Positions 48,947 to 57,924 of a DNA stretch of 64,000 nucleotides are shown in pieces. Made by a program: the position numbers and the translations under genes. Positions within the stretch are counted from its first letter, which is position 1; every line of letters begins with the position of its first letter. Source of the stretch: Lichenibacterium minor (GTDB lineage Bacteria; Pseudomonadota; Alphaproteobacteria; Rhizobiales; Beijerinckiaceae); NCBI RefSeq assembly GCF_004137685.1, contig NZ_QYBB01000011.1, positions 62,001-126,000 of the forward strand, given 5' to 3'. Under the pieces are notes generated by a model, which was not told where the DNA came from, did not search any database, and saw only the letters and a program-made list of their open reading frames with translations.

Positions 48947-49211
48947 CTACTTGCACCGACAGACAGCGTCGCCAGGAACGCGTCGGCATGGACTACCGGA
49001 CGTCACGCCGGTTTCGCAGATCGGAGCGGACGGCTGAACGCATCGTTCACCACGCCGCCGATGTCCCGCCACCGGCGACGCGCCGCGCCGGCTCCATCCG
49101 CAGCGGCCGGCCCAGGAAAAGTCGCACCGGCACCGTAAAGCCCGTCCGAAGGCGTACCGAGCCCTTCGCAGCCCTCCCCACCGAGAGTCCCGCCCCGCCT
49201 TGCCCCGTCAC

Positions 49212-50687
49212 ATGCTGGTCCCCCTCGTCGTGGCCTGTGCGCTGTTCATGGAGAACATGGACTCGACCGTCATCGCGACCTCGCTCCCCGCGATCGCCGC
49301 CGACCTGCACCAGGACCCGATCACGCTGAAGCTGGCGATGACGTCCTATCTCATCAGCCTCGCGGTCTTCATCCCGGCCAGTGGCTGGGCGGCCGACAAG
49401 TTCGGCGCGCGGCCGGTGTTCCGCGGCGCCATCGTGGTGTTCGTGCTCGGCTCCATCCTGTGCGGCCTGTCGAGTTCGCTGGCGACCTTCGTGGCCTCGC
49501 GCGTCGTCCAGGGCCTGGGGGGCGCCATGATGGTCCCCGTGGGGCGGCTCGTCCTCCTGCGGTCCGTCCCGCGCGAGGAACTCGTCACCGCCCTGGCCTA
49601 CCTCACCGTGCCGGCGCTGATCGGTCCCATCCTCGGGCCCCCCCTCGGCGGCTTCATCACGACCTACTTCGATTGGCGCTGGATCTTCTGGATCAACGTG
49701 CCGATCGGCGTGCTCGGCGTGACCCTGGCGACGCTGTTCATCGCCGACATCCGCGAGGCCGACGTTTGGCCGCTCGACGTCACGGGCTTCCTGCTGTCGG
49801 GCGCGGGGCTGTCGTCGTTGTCCTTCGGGCTGACGGTCATCGGCCGCGGCATCGTGCCGGCGCCCGTCACGGCGGCGCTGATCGCCGGCGGCCTGGTCCT
49901 GGTCGGCGGCTACTGCGTCCACGCGCGCTGCGCCGCCCACCCCATCATCGATCTCGCGCTCCTGCGCATCCCCACGTTCCGGGCCAGCGTGGCGGGCGGC
50001 TTCGTGTTCCGCCTCGGTATCGGGGCGCTGCCCTTCCTCTTGCCCCTGATGCTGCAGATCGGCTTCGGGCTGAACCCGTTCCAGTCGGGAACGCTCACCT
50101 TCGCGGCCGCCGCCGGCGCCATGCTGATGAAGACCACCGCCAGACCCATCCTCCGCTGGCTGGGCTTCCGCACCGTGCTGGTGTGGAACGCCGCGCTGTC
50201 GAGCCTCTTCATGGTGGCCTACGGCTTCTTCAGCCCGACGACGCCGGAGGTGCTGCTGTGGGTGGCGCTGCTCGCCGGCGGCTTCTTCCGGTCGCTGATG
50301 TTCACCTCCATCAACGCCATCGCCTATGCCGACATCGACGCTCCTCAGATGAGCCGGGCCACGAGCTTCGCGTCGGTGGCGCAGCAGCTGTCGCTGTCGA
50401 CCGGGGTGGCGGCCGGCGCGGGCTTCATCGAGCTGTCGCAATGGTGGCACGCCGACGCGACCCTGACGGTGCGCGACTTTTCCTTCGCGTTCTACGCCGT
50501 GGCGCTCGTGTCGGCCTCGGCGAGCCTCGTGTTCGCGCGCCTGCCGGCCGACGCCGGAGACCTGATGCGGGGCGTGCGCAAACGCGACGCGTCGGCCGCC
50601 GCGGCGCCGACCGGCGGGCTCGGCGATCAGCCCGCCGCGCTGGTGGGCGAGGCCGGCGCGCCGCGGAAGCCCGTCGCCAGCACGTAG
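49212..50687 (+). CDS. MFS transporter, DHA2 (EmrB/QacA) family
   Basis: 491 residues from ATG 49212 (a TTG four codons earlier is possible; neither has a strong ribosome-binding site). About 14 membrane helices. MENMDSTVIATSLPAIAADL in helix 1 is the D1-type motif of drug:H+ antiporters, GWAADKFGARPVF is motif A and LGPPLGGFITTYFDWRWIFWINVPIG is motif C with its following loop. Likely exports a toxic compound or drug; no regulator or membrane-fusion partner is adjacent. The last 61 bases overlap the convergent rlmE gene. Confidence 0.9.
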   Translation: MLVPLVVACALFMENMDSTVIATSLPAIAADLHQDPITLKLAMTSYLISLAVFIPASGWAADKFGARPVFRGAIVVFVLGSILCGLSSSLATFVASRVVQGLGGAMMVPVGRLVLLRSVPREELVTALAYLTVPALIGPILGPPLGGFITTYFDWRWIFWINVPIGVLGVTLATLFIADIREADVWPLDVTGFLLSGAGLSSLSFGLTVIGRGIVPAPVTAALIAGGLVLVGGYCVHARCAAHPIIDLALLRIPTFRASVAGGFVFRLGIGALPFLLPLMLQIGFGLNPFQSGTLTFAAAAGAMLMKTTARPILRWLGFRTVLVWNAALSSLFMVAYGFFSPTTPEVLLWVALLAGGFFRSLMFTSINAIAYADIDAPQMSRATSFASVAQQLSLSTGVAAGAGFIELSQWWHADATLTVRDFSFAFYAVALVSASASLVFARLPADAGDLMRGVRKRDASAAAAPTGGLGDQPAALVGEAGAPRKPVAST

Positions 50688-51352
50688 AGCTCGGACGAAT
50701 CGGCCCGGCTGGCCTTCGGCTTGACGTGTTTCACCACCGTGAAGTCGCGCTTCAGCATGGCCAGCAGGTCGCCGTCGGTGCCGCCCTGCAGCACCTTCGC
50801 GAGAAAGAAGCCGCGCGGCGCGAGGATCCCTTGCGCGAACTCGTAGGCGAGTTCGACGAGGCCCATGATGCGGAGCTGGTCCGTCTTCTTGTGGCCGGTG
50901 GCGTTGGACGCCATGTCGGACAGCACGCCGTCGGCCCGCCCCCCCATCATCTCGGCGATGCGGGACACGGCCGTCTCGTCGTTGAAGTCCATCACGGCGA
51001 AGTCGACGCCCGGAACGGCGTCCATCTCCAGCAGGTCGATGGCGACGACCTTGCCGGGCCCCGCCACGGCCTCGATGCGCTGCGCCGCCACCTGGGACCA
51101 GCCGCCCGGCGCGGCGCCGAGGTCGATGATGCGCTGGCCGGTCCGCAGCAGCTTGAACTGGTCGTCCATCTCGATGAGCTTGAAGGCGGCGCGCGACCTG
51201 TAGCCCTCCGTCTTGGCGCGGGCCACGTAGGGGTCGTTGAGCTGGCGGCCGAGCCACAGCGCCGACGACATGGTGCGCTTGTTGGCCGACTTGACCCGCG
51301 TCTTCAGCGATCGCCCGCCTTCGCGGCCGGACGACGGCTTGTTCGTGGTCAT
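50627..51352 (-). CDS. rlmE: 23S rRNA 2'-O-ribose methyltransferase RlmE (FtsJ)
   Basis: 241 residues. It methylates the 2'-OH of U2552 in the 23S rRNA A-loop. SAM motif RIIDLGAAPGGWSQVA, the KDKE tetrad within YRSRAAFKLIE, VLSDMASNATGHKKTD, FLAKVLQGG and SRADSSELYVLA are as in FtsJ. The N-terminal 30 residues are Lys/Arg/Ser-rich. It follows ppx/gppA on the same strand after 116 bases, the usual order in Hyphomicrobiales. It overlaps the MFS gene by 61 bases at its 3' end. Confidence 0.95.
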   Translation of the reverse strand: MTTNKPSSGREGGRSLKTRVKSANKRTMSSALWLGRQLNDPYVARAKTEGYRSRAAFKLIEMDDQFKLLRTGQRIIDLGAAPGGWSQVAAQRIEAVAGPGKVVAIDLLEMDAVPGVDFAVMDFNDETAVSRIAEMMGGRADGVLSDMASNATGHKKTDQLRIMGLVELAYEFAQGILAPRGFFLAKVLQGGTDGDLLAMLKRDFTVVKHVKPKASRADSSELYVLATGFRGAPASPTSAAG

Positions 51353-51468
51353 GGACGTGTCTCCTGGAAGCGCGGTCCGCCATCCTATAACGATCGGCAC
51401 CGCCGAAGGACATCGCCGATGTCGCGCCGGTCCGCGCCTTCGCCGACGGTCGAGGTCCTCGACCGCTG

Positions 51469-52578
51469 CTACCGGCCGGCGGCGGCTGGCCGGCCGGCCC
51501 ACACGCCGTCGCGGCTCATCATCTGGATCAGGATGCCCTCGCGCAGACCGCGGTCGGCGACGCGCAGGCGCTCGCTCGGGAACGTCCTGCGCAGGGCTTC
51601 GAGGATGGCGCAGCCGCCGAGCACCAGGTCGGCGCGATCCGGCCCGATGCAGCCGTTCGCCACCCGCGCCTCGAACGGCATGGCCCGCACCCGCCGCACC
51701 GCGTCGTCGACGTCGGCGCGGTCCATCCAAAGCCCGTCCACGCGGCGCCGGTCGTAGCGCGGCAAGCCGAGGAACACCCCCGCCACCGTGGTCACGGTGC
51801 CCGACGTCCCGAGCAGATGGAAGCGGCCGCAGCGGTGCTCCGCCTTCACCTGGGCGGCGAAGGGCGACAGCGCGGCCTCGACGTGGCGCACCATGGCGCC
51901 GAAACAGTCGGGGGACACGTCCACGCCGCCGAAGCGGTCCGCCAGCGACACGACGCCGAGCGGCAGGGACGTCCAGGCACGGATGCGGTCGCGCACGGGC
52001 CGGTCGCCGTCCGCCGAGCGGTCCCTGTCCAGCCACACGATCTCGGACGAGCCCCCGCCGATGTCGAACAGCACCACGCCTTCGGCGGCCGCGTCGGCCA
52101 GCGCCGCGCAACCCTCCGCGGCGAGCGACGCTTCCGTTTCACGGTCGACGATCTCGACCTCGAGGCCGGTATGCGCCCTGACCCGTTCGAGGAAGGCGGG
52201 CCCGTTGCCGGCCGCGCGGCACGCCTCGGTGGCGATGAGCCGGGACCGGCCGACGCCGCGCGCCGCGATCTTGTCCCGGCAGATCGACAGCGCCGCGAGG
52301 GTGCGGGCGATGGCCGCTTCCCCGAGCCGCCCCGTGACCGACAAGCCTTCGCCGAGCCGGACGATGCGCGAAAAGCTGTCGACGATCTGCAGCCCGTCGG
52401 ACGAGGGACGCGCGACGAGCAGGCGGCAGTTGTTCGTCCCGAGGTCGAGCGCGGCGTAGAGGTCCTGTCGCCGCGCTTCGACGGGGTCCGTCGCCCGGGA
52501 CGGGCAGAGCGCAACCCTGTGTTCCACCGCGGCCTCCTGCGCGTGAATCGCGCCGCGCCGGCCGACCCTCCCCGTCAT
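51469..52578 (-). CDS. ppx: Exopolyphosphatase / guanosine pentaphosphatase (Ppx/GppA)
   Basis: 369 residues, the short single-domain form of the family. It splits phosphate from polyphosphate and/or pppGpp. The actin-like nucleotide/phosphate motifs AALDLGTNNCRLLVA, IATEACRAAGN, VVLFDIGGGSSEIVW and LLGTSGTVTTVAG are all present. The first 35 residues are not conserved, so the true start may be later. Which of the two substrates is preferred cannot be told. Upstream gene of rlmE. Confidence 0.92.
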   Translation of the reverse strand: MTGRVGRRGAIHAQEAAVEHRVALCPSRATDPVEARRQDLYAALDLGTNNCRLLVARPSSDGLQIVDSFSRIVRLGEGLSVTGRLGEAAIARTLAALSICRDKIAARGVGRSRLIATEACRAAGNGPAFLERVRAHTGLEVEIVDRETEASLAAEGCAALADAAAEGVVLFDIGGGSSEIVWLDRDRSADGDRPVRDRIRAWTSLPLGVVSLADRFGGVDVSPDCFGAMVRHVEAALSPFAAQVKAEHRCGRFHLLGTSGTVTTVAGVFLGLPRYDRRRVDGLWMDRADVDDAVRRVRAMPFEARVANGCIGPDRADLVLGGCAILEALRRTFPSERLRVADRGLREGILIQMMSRDGVWAGRPAAAGR

Positions 52579-52651
52579 GGACGGAGCTTAAGGGGAATCC
52601 GCCGTCGCCAGCAAGGGCGGCACCGCGCTTCCCCACCGCCGCGCCCGGCCG

Positions 52652-53449
52652 TCAGCGCGCTTCGGCGCGACCGTCCCGAGCCGGCGCCGCATCGGGGGCC
52701 GCCGGGCGCGCGGCGACGCGGCGGCGGCGGCGGTTGCGCTTGGCCCAGATGTTGAGCATCTCGACGCCGCCCGAGAACACCATGGCGAAGTAGAGATAGC
52801 CGCGCGGCACGTCGAACCCGGTGCCTTCCGCCACGAGCGACAGGCCGATCAGCACCAGGAAGCACAGCGCCAGCACCTTGCTGGTCGGGTGCTGGCGGAT
52901 GAAGCCCGCCACCGCGGTGGCGGCGGCGAACATCACCACGATGGAGATCAGGATCGCCGTGACCATGACGGCGAGGTCGCGCGCGATGCCGATGGCGGTG
53001 AGGATGGAATCGAAGGAGAAGACCAGGTCCATCACGGCGATGTTGAGGATCACCAGCGCCAGGGCGCGGGGTTTCGGCACGGCGCCGTCGTCGTCCCCGT
53101 CGCCTTCGTCGATCGCGCCGTGGATCTCCAGCGTCGCCTGCACGATCAGGAACAGGCCGGCCGCCACCAGCACCATGTCGCGCCAGGACAGGGGATGGTC
53201 GAGCACCGTCACCACCGGCCGCGTCAAGGCGATGAGCCAGGTCAGGCCGGCGAGGCTCCCCACGCGGAACAGGAACGCGAGGCCGAGGCCGAGCAGGCGC
53301 GCGAAGCGGGCCCGGCCGGGCGGCAGGTTCGCGCCGATCAGCGACACGAAGATGACGTTGTCGATGCCGAGCACGATCTCCATCGCGGTCAGCGTGCCCA
53401 GCGCGAGCCAGCCCGACGGCGTCGCGACCCAGCCGAAGTCCACGGTCAC
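52652..53449 (-). CDS. TerC family integral membrane protein
   Basis: 265 residues with seven predicted membrane helices. The conserved acidic motifs sit in helices: EIVLGIDNVIFVSL near residue 24 and MDLVFSFDSILTAIGI near 145. TerC/Alx/YkoY relatives handle Mn2+ or related metal ions at the inner membrane. The start is GTG 53449 with GGAG seven bases before; there is no ATG start. A basic RRRRR stretch and a disordered Ala/Pro tail end the protein. No UPF or yybP-ykoY riboswitch-like leader was seen in the 102-base gap upstream. Confidence 0.9.
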   Translation of the reverse strand: MTVDFGWVATPSGWLALGTLTAMEIVLGIDNVIFVSLIGANLPPGRARFARLLGLGLAFLFRVGSLAGLTWLIALTRPVVTVLDHPLSWRDMVLVAAGLFLIVQATLEIHGAIDEGDGDDDGAVPKPRALALVILNIAVMDLVFSFDSILTAIGIARDLAVMVTAILISIVVMFAAATAVAGFIRQHPTSKVLALCFLVLIGLSLVAEGTGFDVPRGYLYFAMVFSGGVEMLNIWAKRNRRRRRVAARPAAPDAAPARDGRAEAR

Positions 53450-53551
53450 GACGCCGCTCCGCCGGCCACAGCGGCGCCGCACCGGAGCGCCGCGGTTGCC
53501 GCGGGGTCGACGCGCCCTCTATGCAGCGGGGATCCCGAGGAGCCACCGTCC

Positions 53552-54781
53552 ATGAGCGCATCGTTGCCCCCCGCCGTCCCCGAGGCGGCCGACGTCGTCG
53601 TGGTCGGCGCCGGCGCCGTCGGCCTGTCGCTCGGCATCGCTCTGGCGCGGGCTGGCATCGGGACGGTCCTGGTCGGCACGGTGGACGCGCGGCCGACGGG
53701 CCGCACCGTGGCTCTGCTGGAAGGTTCCGTCGGCTTTCTGGCACGCCTGGGCGTGTGGGAGCAATTGCGCCCGTCCGCCGAGCCCTTGAAGGTGATGCGC
53801 CTCGTCGACGACACGGGCTCGCTGTTCCGCGGGCCGCCGCTCGATTTCGACGCGCGCGAGATCGGCCGGGACTGCTTCGGCTACAACATCCAGAACCACC
53901 TGCTCGTGGAAGCGCTGGCCGGGGCCGCCCGTGGCGTGCCGGGGCTGACGCTGCGGCCCGGCCGCCTCGACGCCTTCGCGTTCGGGCCGGACCGGGTGAC
54001 GGCGACGGGGCCGGACGGGGTCGCCGCGACGGGAGCGCTGCTGGTGGCGTCCGACGGCCGCCGCTCGGCGGCGCGCAAGGCGGCCGGCATCGGAGCGCGC
54101 GAGACCCCCTATCCGCAGGACGCCCTCACGACGACGCTGCACCACGACCGGCCGCACCGCAACGTATCGACGGAGTTCCACACCCGCGGCGGGCCTTTTA
54201 CCCTCGTGCCCCTTCCGGGGACCGCGGAAGCGCCGCACCGGTCGAGCCTCGTATGGGGCATGGCGCCCGAGGCGGCGGAGCGCCGCGCCGCCCTGTCGCC
54301 GGAGCGCCTGGCGCGCGACATCGAGCGGCAGAGCCGCATGCTGCTGGGCCGCGTCCGCGTGGCGGGCACGGTCGGCCGCTTCCCGATCGGCGCCCTCAAG
54401 GCCGACCGGATCGTCGGCCCGCGCGTGGCGCTGGCCGGGGAAGCCGCCCACGCCATGGCGCCCATCGGCGCCCAGGGCCTGAACCTCAGCCTGCGCGACG
54501 CGGCGGCCCTGGCCGACATCCTGTCGGACGCCGCGCGCGGCCACGAGGACCTCGGCAGCGCCGCCGTGCTGGACCGCTACGCCCGCACCCGCCAGGGCGA
54601 CATCGCGGCGCGGTCCTTCGGCGTCGACTGGCTCAACCGCGCCATCCTGGACGACCGGCTCCCGGTCGACCTGCTGCGCGGGGCGGGGCTCTTGGCGATG
54701 GGCAGCATCGGCCCGCTGCGGCGCTTCGCCATGCGGCGGGGACTGATGCCGGGCGCGGACCGGACGACCGGGGCGGGTTGA
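53552..54781 (+). CDS. FAD-dependent UbiH/UbiF/COQ6 family hydroxylase
   Basis: 409 residues. FAD motif VVVVGAGAVGLSLGIALARAG, the DG-type motif VASDGRRSAARKAAGI and GPRVALAGEAAHAMAPIGAQGLNLSLRDAAAL are the three fingerprints of aromatic hydroxylases for ubiquinone biosynthesis. It probably hydroxylates the quinone ring; which carbon cannot be stated. AGGAG precedes the ATG at 53552. An LpxL-type gene and xthA follow in the same direction. Confidence 0.9.
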   Translation: MSASLPPAVPEAADVVVVGAGAVGLSLGIALARAGIGTVLVGTVDARPTGRTVALLEGSVGFLARLGVWEQLRPSAEPLKVMRLVDDTGSLFRGPPLDFDAREIGRDCFGYNIQNHLLVEALAGAARGVPGLTLRPGRLDAFAFGPDRVTATGPDGVAATGALLVASDGRRSAARKAAGIGARETPYPQDALTTTLHHDRPHRNVSTEFHTRGGPFTLVPLPGTAEAPHRSSLVWGMAPEAAERRAALSPERLARDIERQSRMLLGRVRVAGTVGRFPIGALKADRIVGPRVALAGEAAHAMAPIGAQGLNLSLRDAAALADILSDAARGHEDLGSAAVLDRYARTRQGDIAARSFGVDWLNRAILDDRLPVDLLRGAGLLAMGSIGPLRRFAMRRGLMPGADRTTGAG

Positions 54782-54852
54782 CGGCGGGGAAGGCCATCGT
54801 CCATGGGACGCGCTCCTCCCGTCCCGTTCCCCCCGCCCGACCCCGGACCCCG

Positions 54853-55725
54853 ATGCGATTCGATTGGCGCCCCGTCCGCCACCGCCTGGAACACCGCCTG
54901 TTCCTGGCGGCGGGGCGACTCTTCCGGGGCCTGGGGCTCGACCGCGCGTCCGCCTTCTCGGGGGCAGTGTGGCGCGCCGCGGCGCCGCGTTCCAAGCGGC
55001 ACCGTCGGGCGCTGAACCACCTCGCGCTGGCTTTCCCCGACATGGACGCGCCGCGGCGCGAGGCGATCGTGCGCGCCATGTGGGAGAACCTCGGGCGCAC
55101 CTTCGCCGAAGCCTTCTTCCTCCCCGAGATCGCGGGCAGCGCCAGGATCACCTTCGAGAACGTCGACGCCTTCGACGAATGGAGGGCGTGGCCGGGCGGC
55201 AAGGTCGCCTGCGCGGCCCATCTCGCCAACTGGGAGCTCACCATCGCGCCGGCGACGCTGAGCGGGCTGCGGCCCTGGAGCATCTACAAGCGCCTGCGCA
55301 ATCCCCTCGTCGACCGCGACGTCCACGCGCTGCGCCGGCACCTCTACACCGGCGGCCTCGTGCCCAAGGAGGCCGGCGTGCCGCGGCAGTTCCTCCGGGT
55401 GATCCGGGACGGCGGCACGGTGGGGCTCCTGACCGACCTGCGGGACGGCGCGGGCGCGCTCGTGCCCTTCTTCGGGCGGCCCGCCCATACCACGACGTTT
55501 CCCGCCCTCCTGGCCCTGAGCGCGGGCTCGCCGATCCTGGTCAGCTGCATGCGACGCGTGTCGGGCGTCAGCTTCGTGCAGAGCTACGCGCTGGTCCGCA
55601 TGCCGGACAGCGGCGACCGAAAGGCCGACCTCATCACCGTCACGGCGGACGTGCAGGCGGTGTTCGAACGCTTCATCCGGCGCTGGCCGGAACAATGGAT
55701 GTGGGCGCACAAGCGCTGGGGCTGA
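54853..55725 (+). CDS. Lauroyl/myristoyl acyltransferase of the LpxL/HtrB family
   Basis: 290 residues. It transfers a fatty acyl chain to a lipid A precursor or related lipid at the inner membrane. The catalytic HxxxxE motif is in AAHLANWELTIAP, and the later RDGAGALVPFFGRPAHTTTFPA and the terminal RRWPEQWMWAHKRWG are standard. One hydrophobic segment near the N terminus is likely a membrane anchor. The acyl donor and acceptor are not predictable. Start ATG 54853 opens the conserved protein. Confidence 0.9.
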   Translation: MRFDWRPVRHRLEHRLFLAAGRLFRGLGLDRASAFSGAVWRAAAPRSKRHRRALNHLALAFPDMDAPRREAIVRAMWENLGRTFAEAFFLPEIAGSARITFENVDAFDEWRAWPGGKVACAAHLANWELTIAPATLSGLRPWSIYKRLRNPLVDRDVHALRRHLYTGGLVPKEAGVPRQFLRVIRDGGTVGLLTDLRDGAGALVPFFGRPAHTTTFPALLALSAGSPILVSCMRRVSGVSFVQSYALVRMPDSGDRKADLITVTADVQAVFERFIRRWPEQWMWAHKRWG

Positions 55726-55750
55726 GCCCCGAACCGACAGGACCCGACAG

Positions 55751-56530
55751 ATGCGGATCGCCACCTGGAACGTGAACTCGGTCCGCCAGCGGCTGCCCCA
55801 CCTCCTCGACTACCTCGGCAAGGCTGCGCCGGACGTCCTGTGCCTGCAGGAACTGAAGTGCGTCGACGACGCGTTCCCGCGCGCCGAGATCGAGGCGGCG
55901 GGCTACCGCAGCGCCGTGCACGGCCAGAAGGGGTTCAACGGCGTCGCCATCCTGACCAGGGCGGAACCGCTGGAGGTCCGCATCGGCCTGCCGGGCGACG
56001 AGGGCGACGTCCAGTCCCGCTACATCGAGGCCGTGATGGCGGGACCCGCCGGCCCGGTGCGCGTCGCCAGCATCTACCTGCCCAACGGCAACCCGCCGGA
56101 CACGGACAAATTCCCCTACAAGCTGGGCTTCATGGACCGGCTGATCCGCCGCGCCTCGGAGCTGATCCAGGCCGAGGACTGCTTCGTCCTGGCGGGGGAC
56201 TACAATGTCATCCCCGAGCCGCGCGACGCCTACGACGCGGCGGCCTGGACGGGCGACGCGCTGTTCCTGCCCGACACCCGCCGGCGCTTCCGCACGCTCC
56301 TCAACCTCGGGCTGACCGAGGCGGTGCGGGCCACGACCGACGCGGCCGGCGTGTACAGCTTCTGGGACTACCAGGCCGGGGCCTGGCAGAAGGACCGCGG
56401 CATCCGCATCGACCACCTGCTGCTGTCGCCCCGCGCCGCCGACCGGCTCCGCTCGGCCGCCATCGACAAGCATGTCCGCGCCGCCGACAAGCCGTCCGAC
56501 CACGTCCCGGTGCGGATCGACCTCGGCTGA
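55751..56530 (+). CDS. xthA: Exodeoxyribonuclease III
   Basis: 259 residues, exonuclease-endonuclease-phosphatase fold. It acts as AP endonuclease and 3'-5' exonuclease in base-excision repair. MRIATWNVNSVRQRL, LCLQELK with the metal-ligand Glu, GDYNVIPEPRD, and the C-terminal RIDHLLLSP and SDHVPV with the catalytic His are all present. 25 bases behind the LpxL-type gene; convergent with exoR, six bases apart. Confidence 0.95.
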   Translation: MRIATWNVNSVRQRLPHLLDYLGKAAPDVLCLQELKCVDDAFPRAEIEAAGYRSAVHGQKGFNGVAILTRAEPLEVRIGLPGDEGDVQSRYIEAVMAGPAGPVRVASIYLPNGNPPDTDKFPYKLGFMDRLIRRASELIQAEDCFVLAGDYNVIPEPRDAYDAAAWTGDALFLPDTRRRFRTLLNLGLTEAVRATTDAAGVYSFWDYQAGAWQKDRGIRIDHLLLSPRAADRLRSAAIDKHVRAADKPSDHVPVRIDLG

Positions 56531-56536
56531 CCCGGG

Positions 56537-57385
56537 TCAGTTCCGCTTGTGGTGCTCGTCGAGGTACAGCGACGCCACCTGCCGGTCGCTGTCGGAGGCC
56601 GACGAGGCGGCCTTGCCGTAGAGGTCGACGATCCAGGCGTCCTTCGGGTCCTTGCCGCCCAGGGCGGCGTCACGCGCCATCGTCAGCCACATCAGCCCCT
56701 TGGCCCGCTGGGGCGGCATTCCGTCGAAGCCGTTGAACAGCATGTGGCCGAGCAGCGCCTGCGCCTGCAGGTGCCCCTTGTCGGCCGCCAGGGCGAGCCA
56801 CCGCACGGCCTGGCGGGGGTCCTTCGGCAGGGCGCCGTCGGCGCCGTCGAGGTAGAGCCGGGCGAGGTTGTACTGGGCATCCGCATTGCCGAAGTTCAGC
56901 GCCGCGTATTGGAACATCTCGAGCGCGCGCTCGGGATCGGCCTTGACGCCGGTCTTGGGCAGGCCGTTCAAGCTGTACACGCCCACCGCCACGAAGGCGT
57001 TGGACACGACGGACAGGTCGCGGCGGTCGCCGTCCTCCTCGTCGTAGTTGGCGACGATCTGCGAAAAGTACCGGTAGGCCTTGTCGTCGTCCTGGGGGAC
57101 GCCGTCCCCGGACGCGTACATGCGGCCGAGCTTCCAGCGGGCGAGCGGGTTGCCGTTGGCGGCCGCATATTCGAAGGCCTCGACGGACGTCTTGAAGTTG
57201 CCGGAGCGGTAGCCGTCCATCCCCTGCCGGAACGCCTGCGACGGGGTTTCGAAGAGGGACAGCCTGCCGGCGGCCTTGACGCCCTGCGACGCCACGTCGG
57301 CGCCGTCGAAGGCCGACGCCGGGGAAGCCCAGCACGGCACGACGGCGACCAGCAGGGTGAGGGAGATGCGACGCGAGATCGTCAT
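56537..57385 (-). CDS. exoR: ExoR-like periplasmic Sel1-repeat regulator
   Basis: 282 residues. A signal peptide (to about ASA-F) and several Sel1 repeats follow one another: AFEYAAANGNPLARWKLGRMYASGDGVPQDDDKAYRYF, NAFVAVGVYSLNG, MFQYAALNFGNADAQYNLARLYLDG, AADKGHLQAQALLGHMLFNG and GLMWLTMARDAA. Length and repeat order match ExoR of Sinorhizobium and Agrobacterium, which binds and restrains the sensor kinase ExoS and thereby ChvI-controlled exopolysaccharide, motility and acid-response genes. No exoS/chvI is in the window. Start ATG 57385 gives the signal peptide; a TTG five codons earlier is not favoured. Confidence 0.8.
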   Translation of the reverse strand: MTISRRISLTLLVAVVPCWASPASAFDGADVASQGVKAAGRLSLFETPSQAFRQGMDGYRSGNFKTSVEAFEYAAANGNPLARWKLGRMYASGDGVPQDDDKAYRYFSQIVANYDEEDGDRRDLSVVSNAFVAVGVYSLNGLPKTGVKADPERALEMFQYAALNFGNADAQYNLARLYLDGADGALPKDPRQAVRWLALAADKGHLQAQALLGHMLFNGFDGMPPQRAKGLMWLTMARDAALGGKDPKDAWIVDLYGKAASSASDSDRQVASLYLDEHHKRN

Positions 57386-57924
57386 GGATCCGGAACTCAA
57401 CCGCGGCGGGATGCTGAAACGATGCGAAGCGCGGACGCGGAAAACGCGGTGCCGGTCCGTCGGACAAGACTGCGGAATGCCCCCATAGATTCCGGTTCCC
57501 CTCGACCGCCGGGCCGGCGCCCCGCGCGCCCCCGTGGATGGCGCGAGACGGCCCCGCCGGTCGCCCGGCGGTCATCTCCCGTTCATCTCGCCTCGGATCG
57601 GCGATCAACTCTCGATGGGGGAGAGTAGCGGTCGGTTTATGGCTGAATAGCGGCGCCCACGCTGCCCCAATCGGGCCGAGTTGGGATGATCCAGGATTGT
57701 TGCGCCAATGCCACGTTCAGGTCGCGGACCGTTGTGGAAAGGCAACGCCGTCGATACTTCACGGCATGGCGAACGACGATTCAGCATCGCGCCTCGCCGA
57801 TTCTGCCCGCGCCGCTGCGGGGCCGGCGATTCGACATGCCAGGCGAAGCCGGGGCCGCACAGCGAAACGGCCCCCGCGGGAGCGGGAGCCGTCGAAATCG
57901 GTGCCGGTCGTGTTGGGCCGGGGT
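57386..57924. other. 539-base noncoding region upstream of exoR
   Basis: No convincing protein-coding frame is seen on either strand. It should hold the exoR promoter on the right side of its start, and the 3' end of popZ transcription on the other. At 57867-57892 eleven-base arms with one mismatch form a hairpin next to the popZ stop. The stretch 57600-57790 is noticeably less GC-rich than the genes around it. No tRNA or known riboswitch was recognised. Confidence 0.6.
57867..57892 (-). terminator. Terminator-like hairpin after popZ
   Basis: Arms 57867-57877 and 57882-57892 pair at 10 of 11 positions around a four-base loop. On the minus strand only TTC follows, a weak T run. It lies 33 bases beyond the popZ stop. 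Confidence 0.4.
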
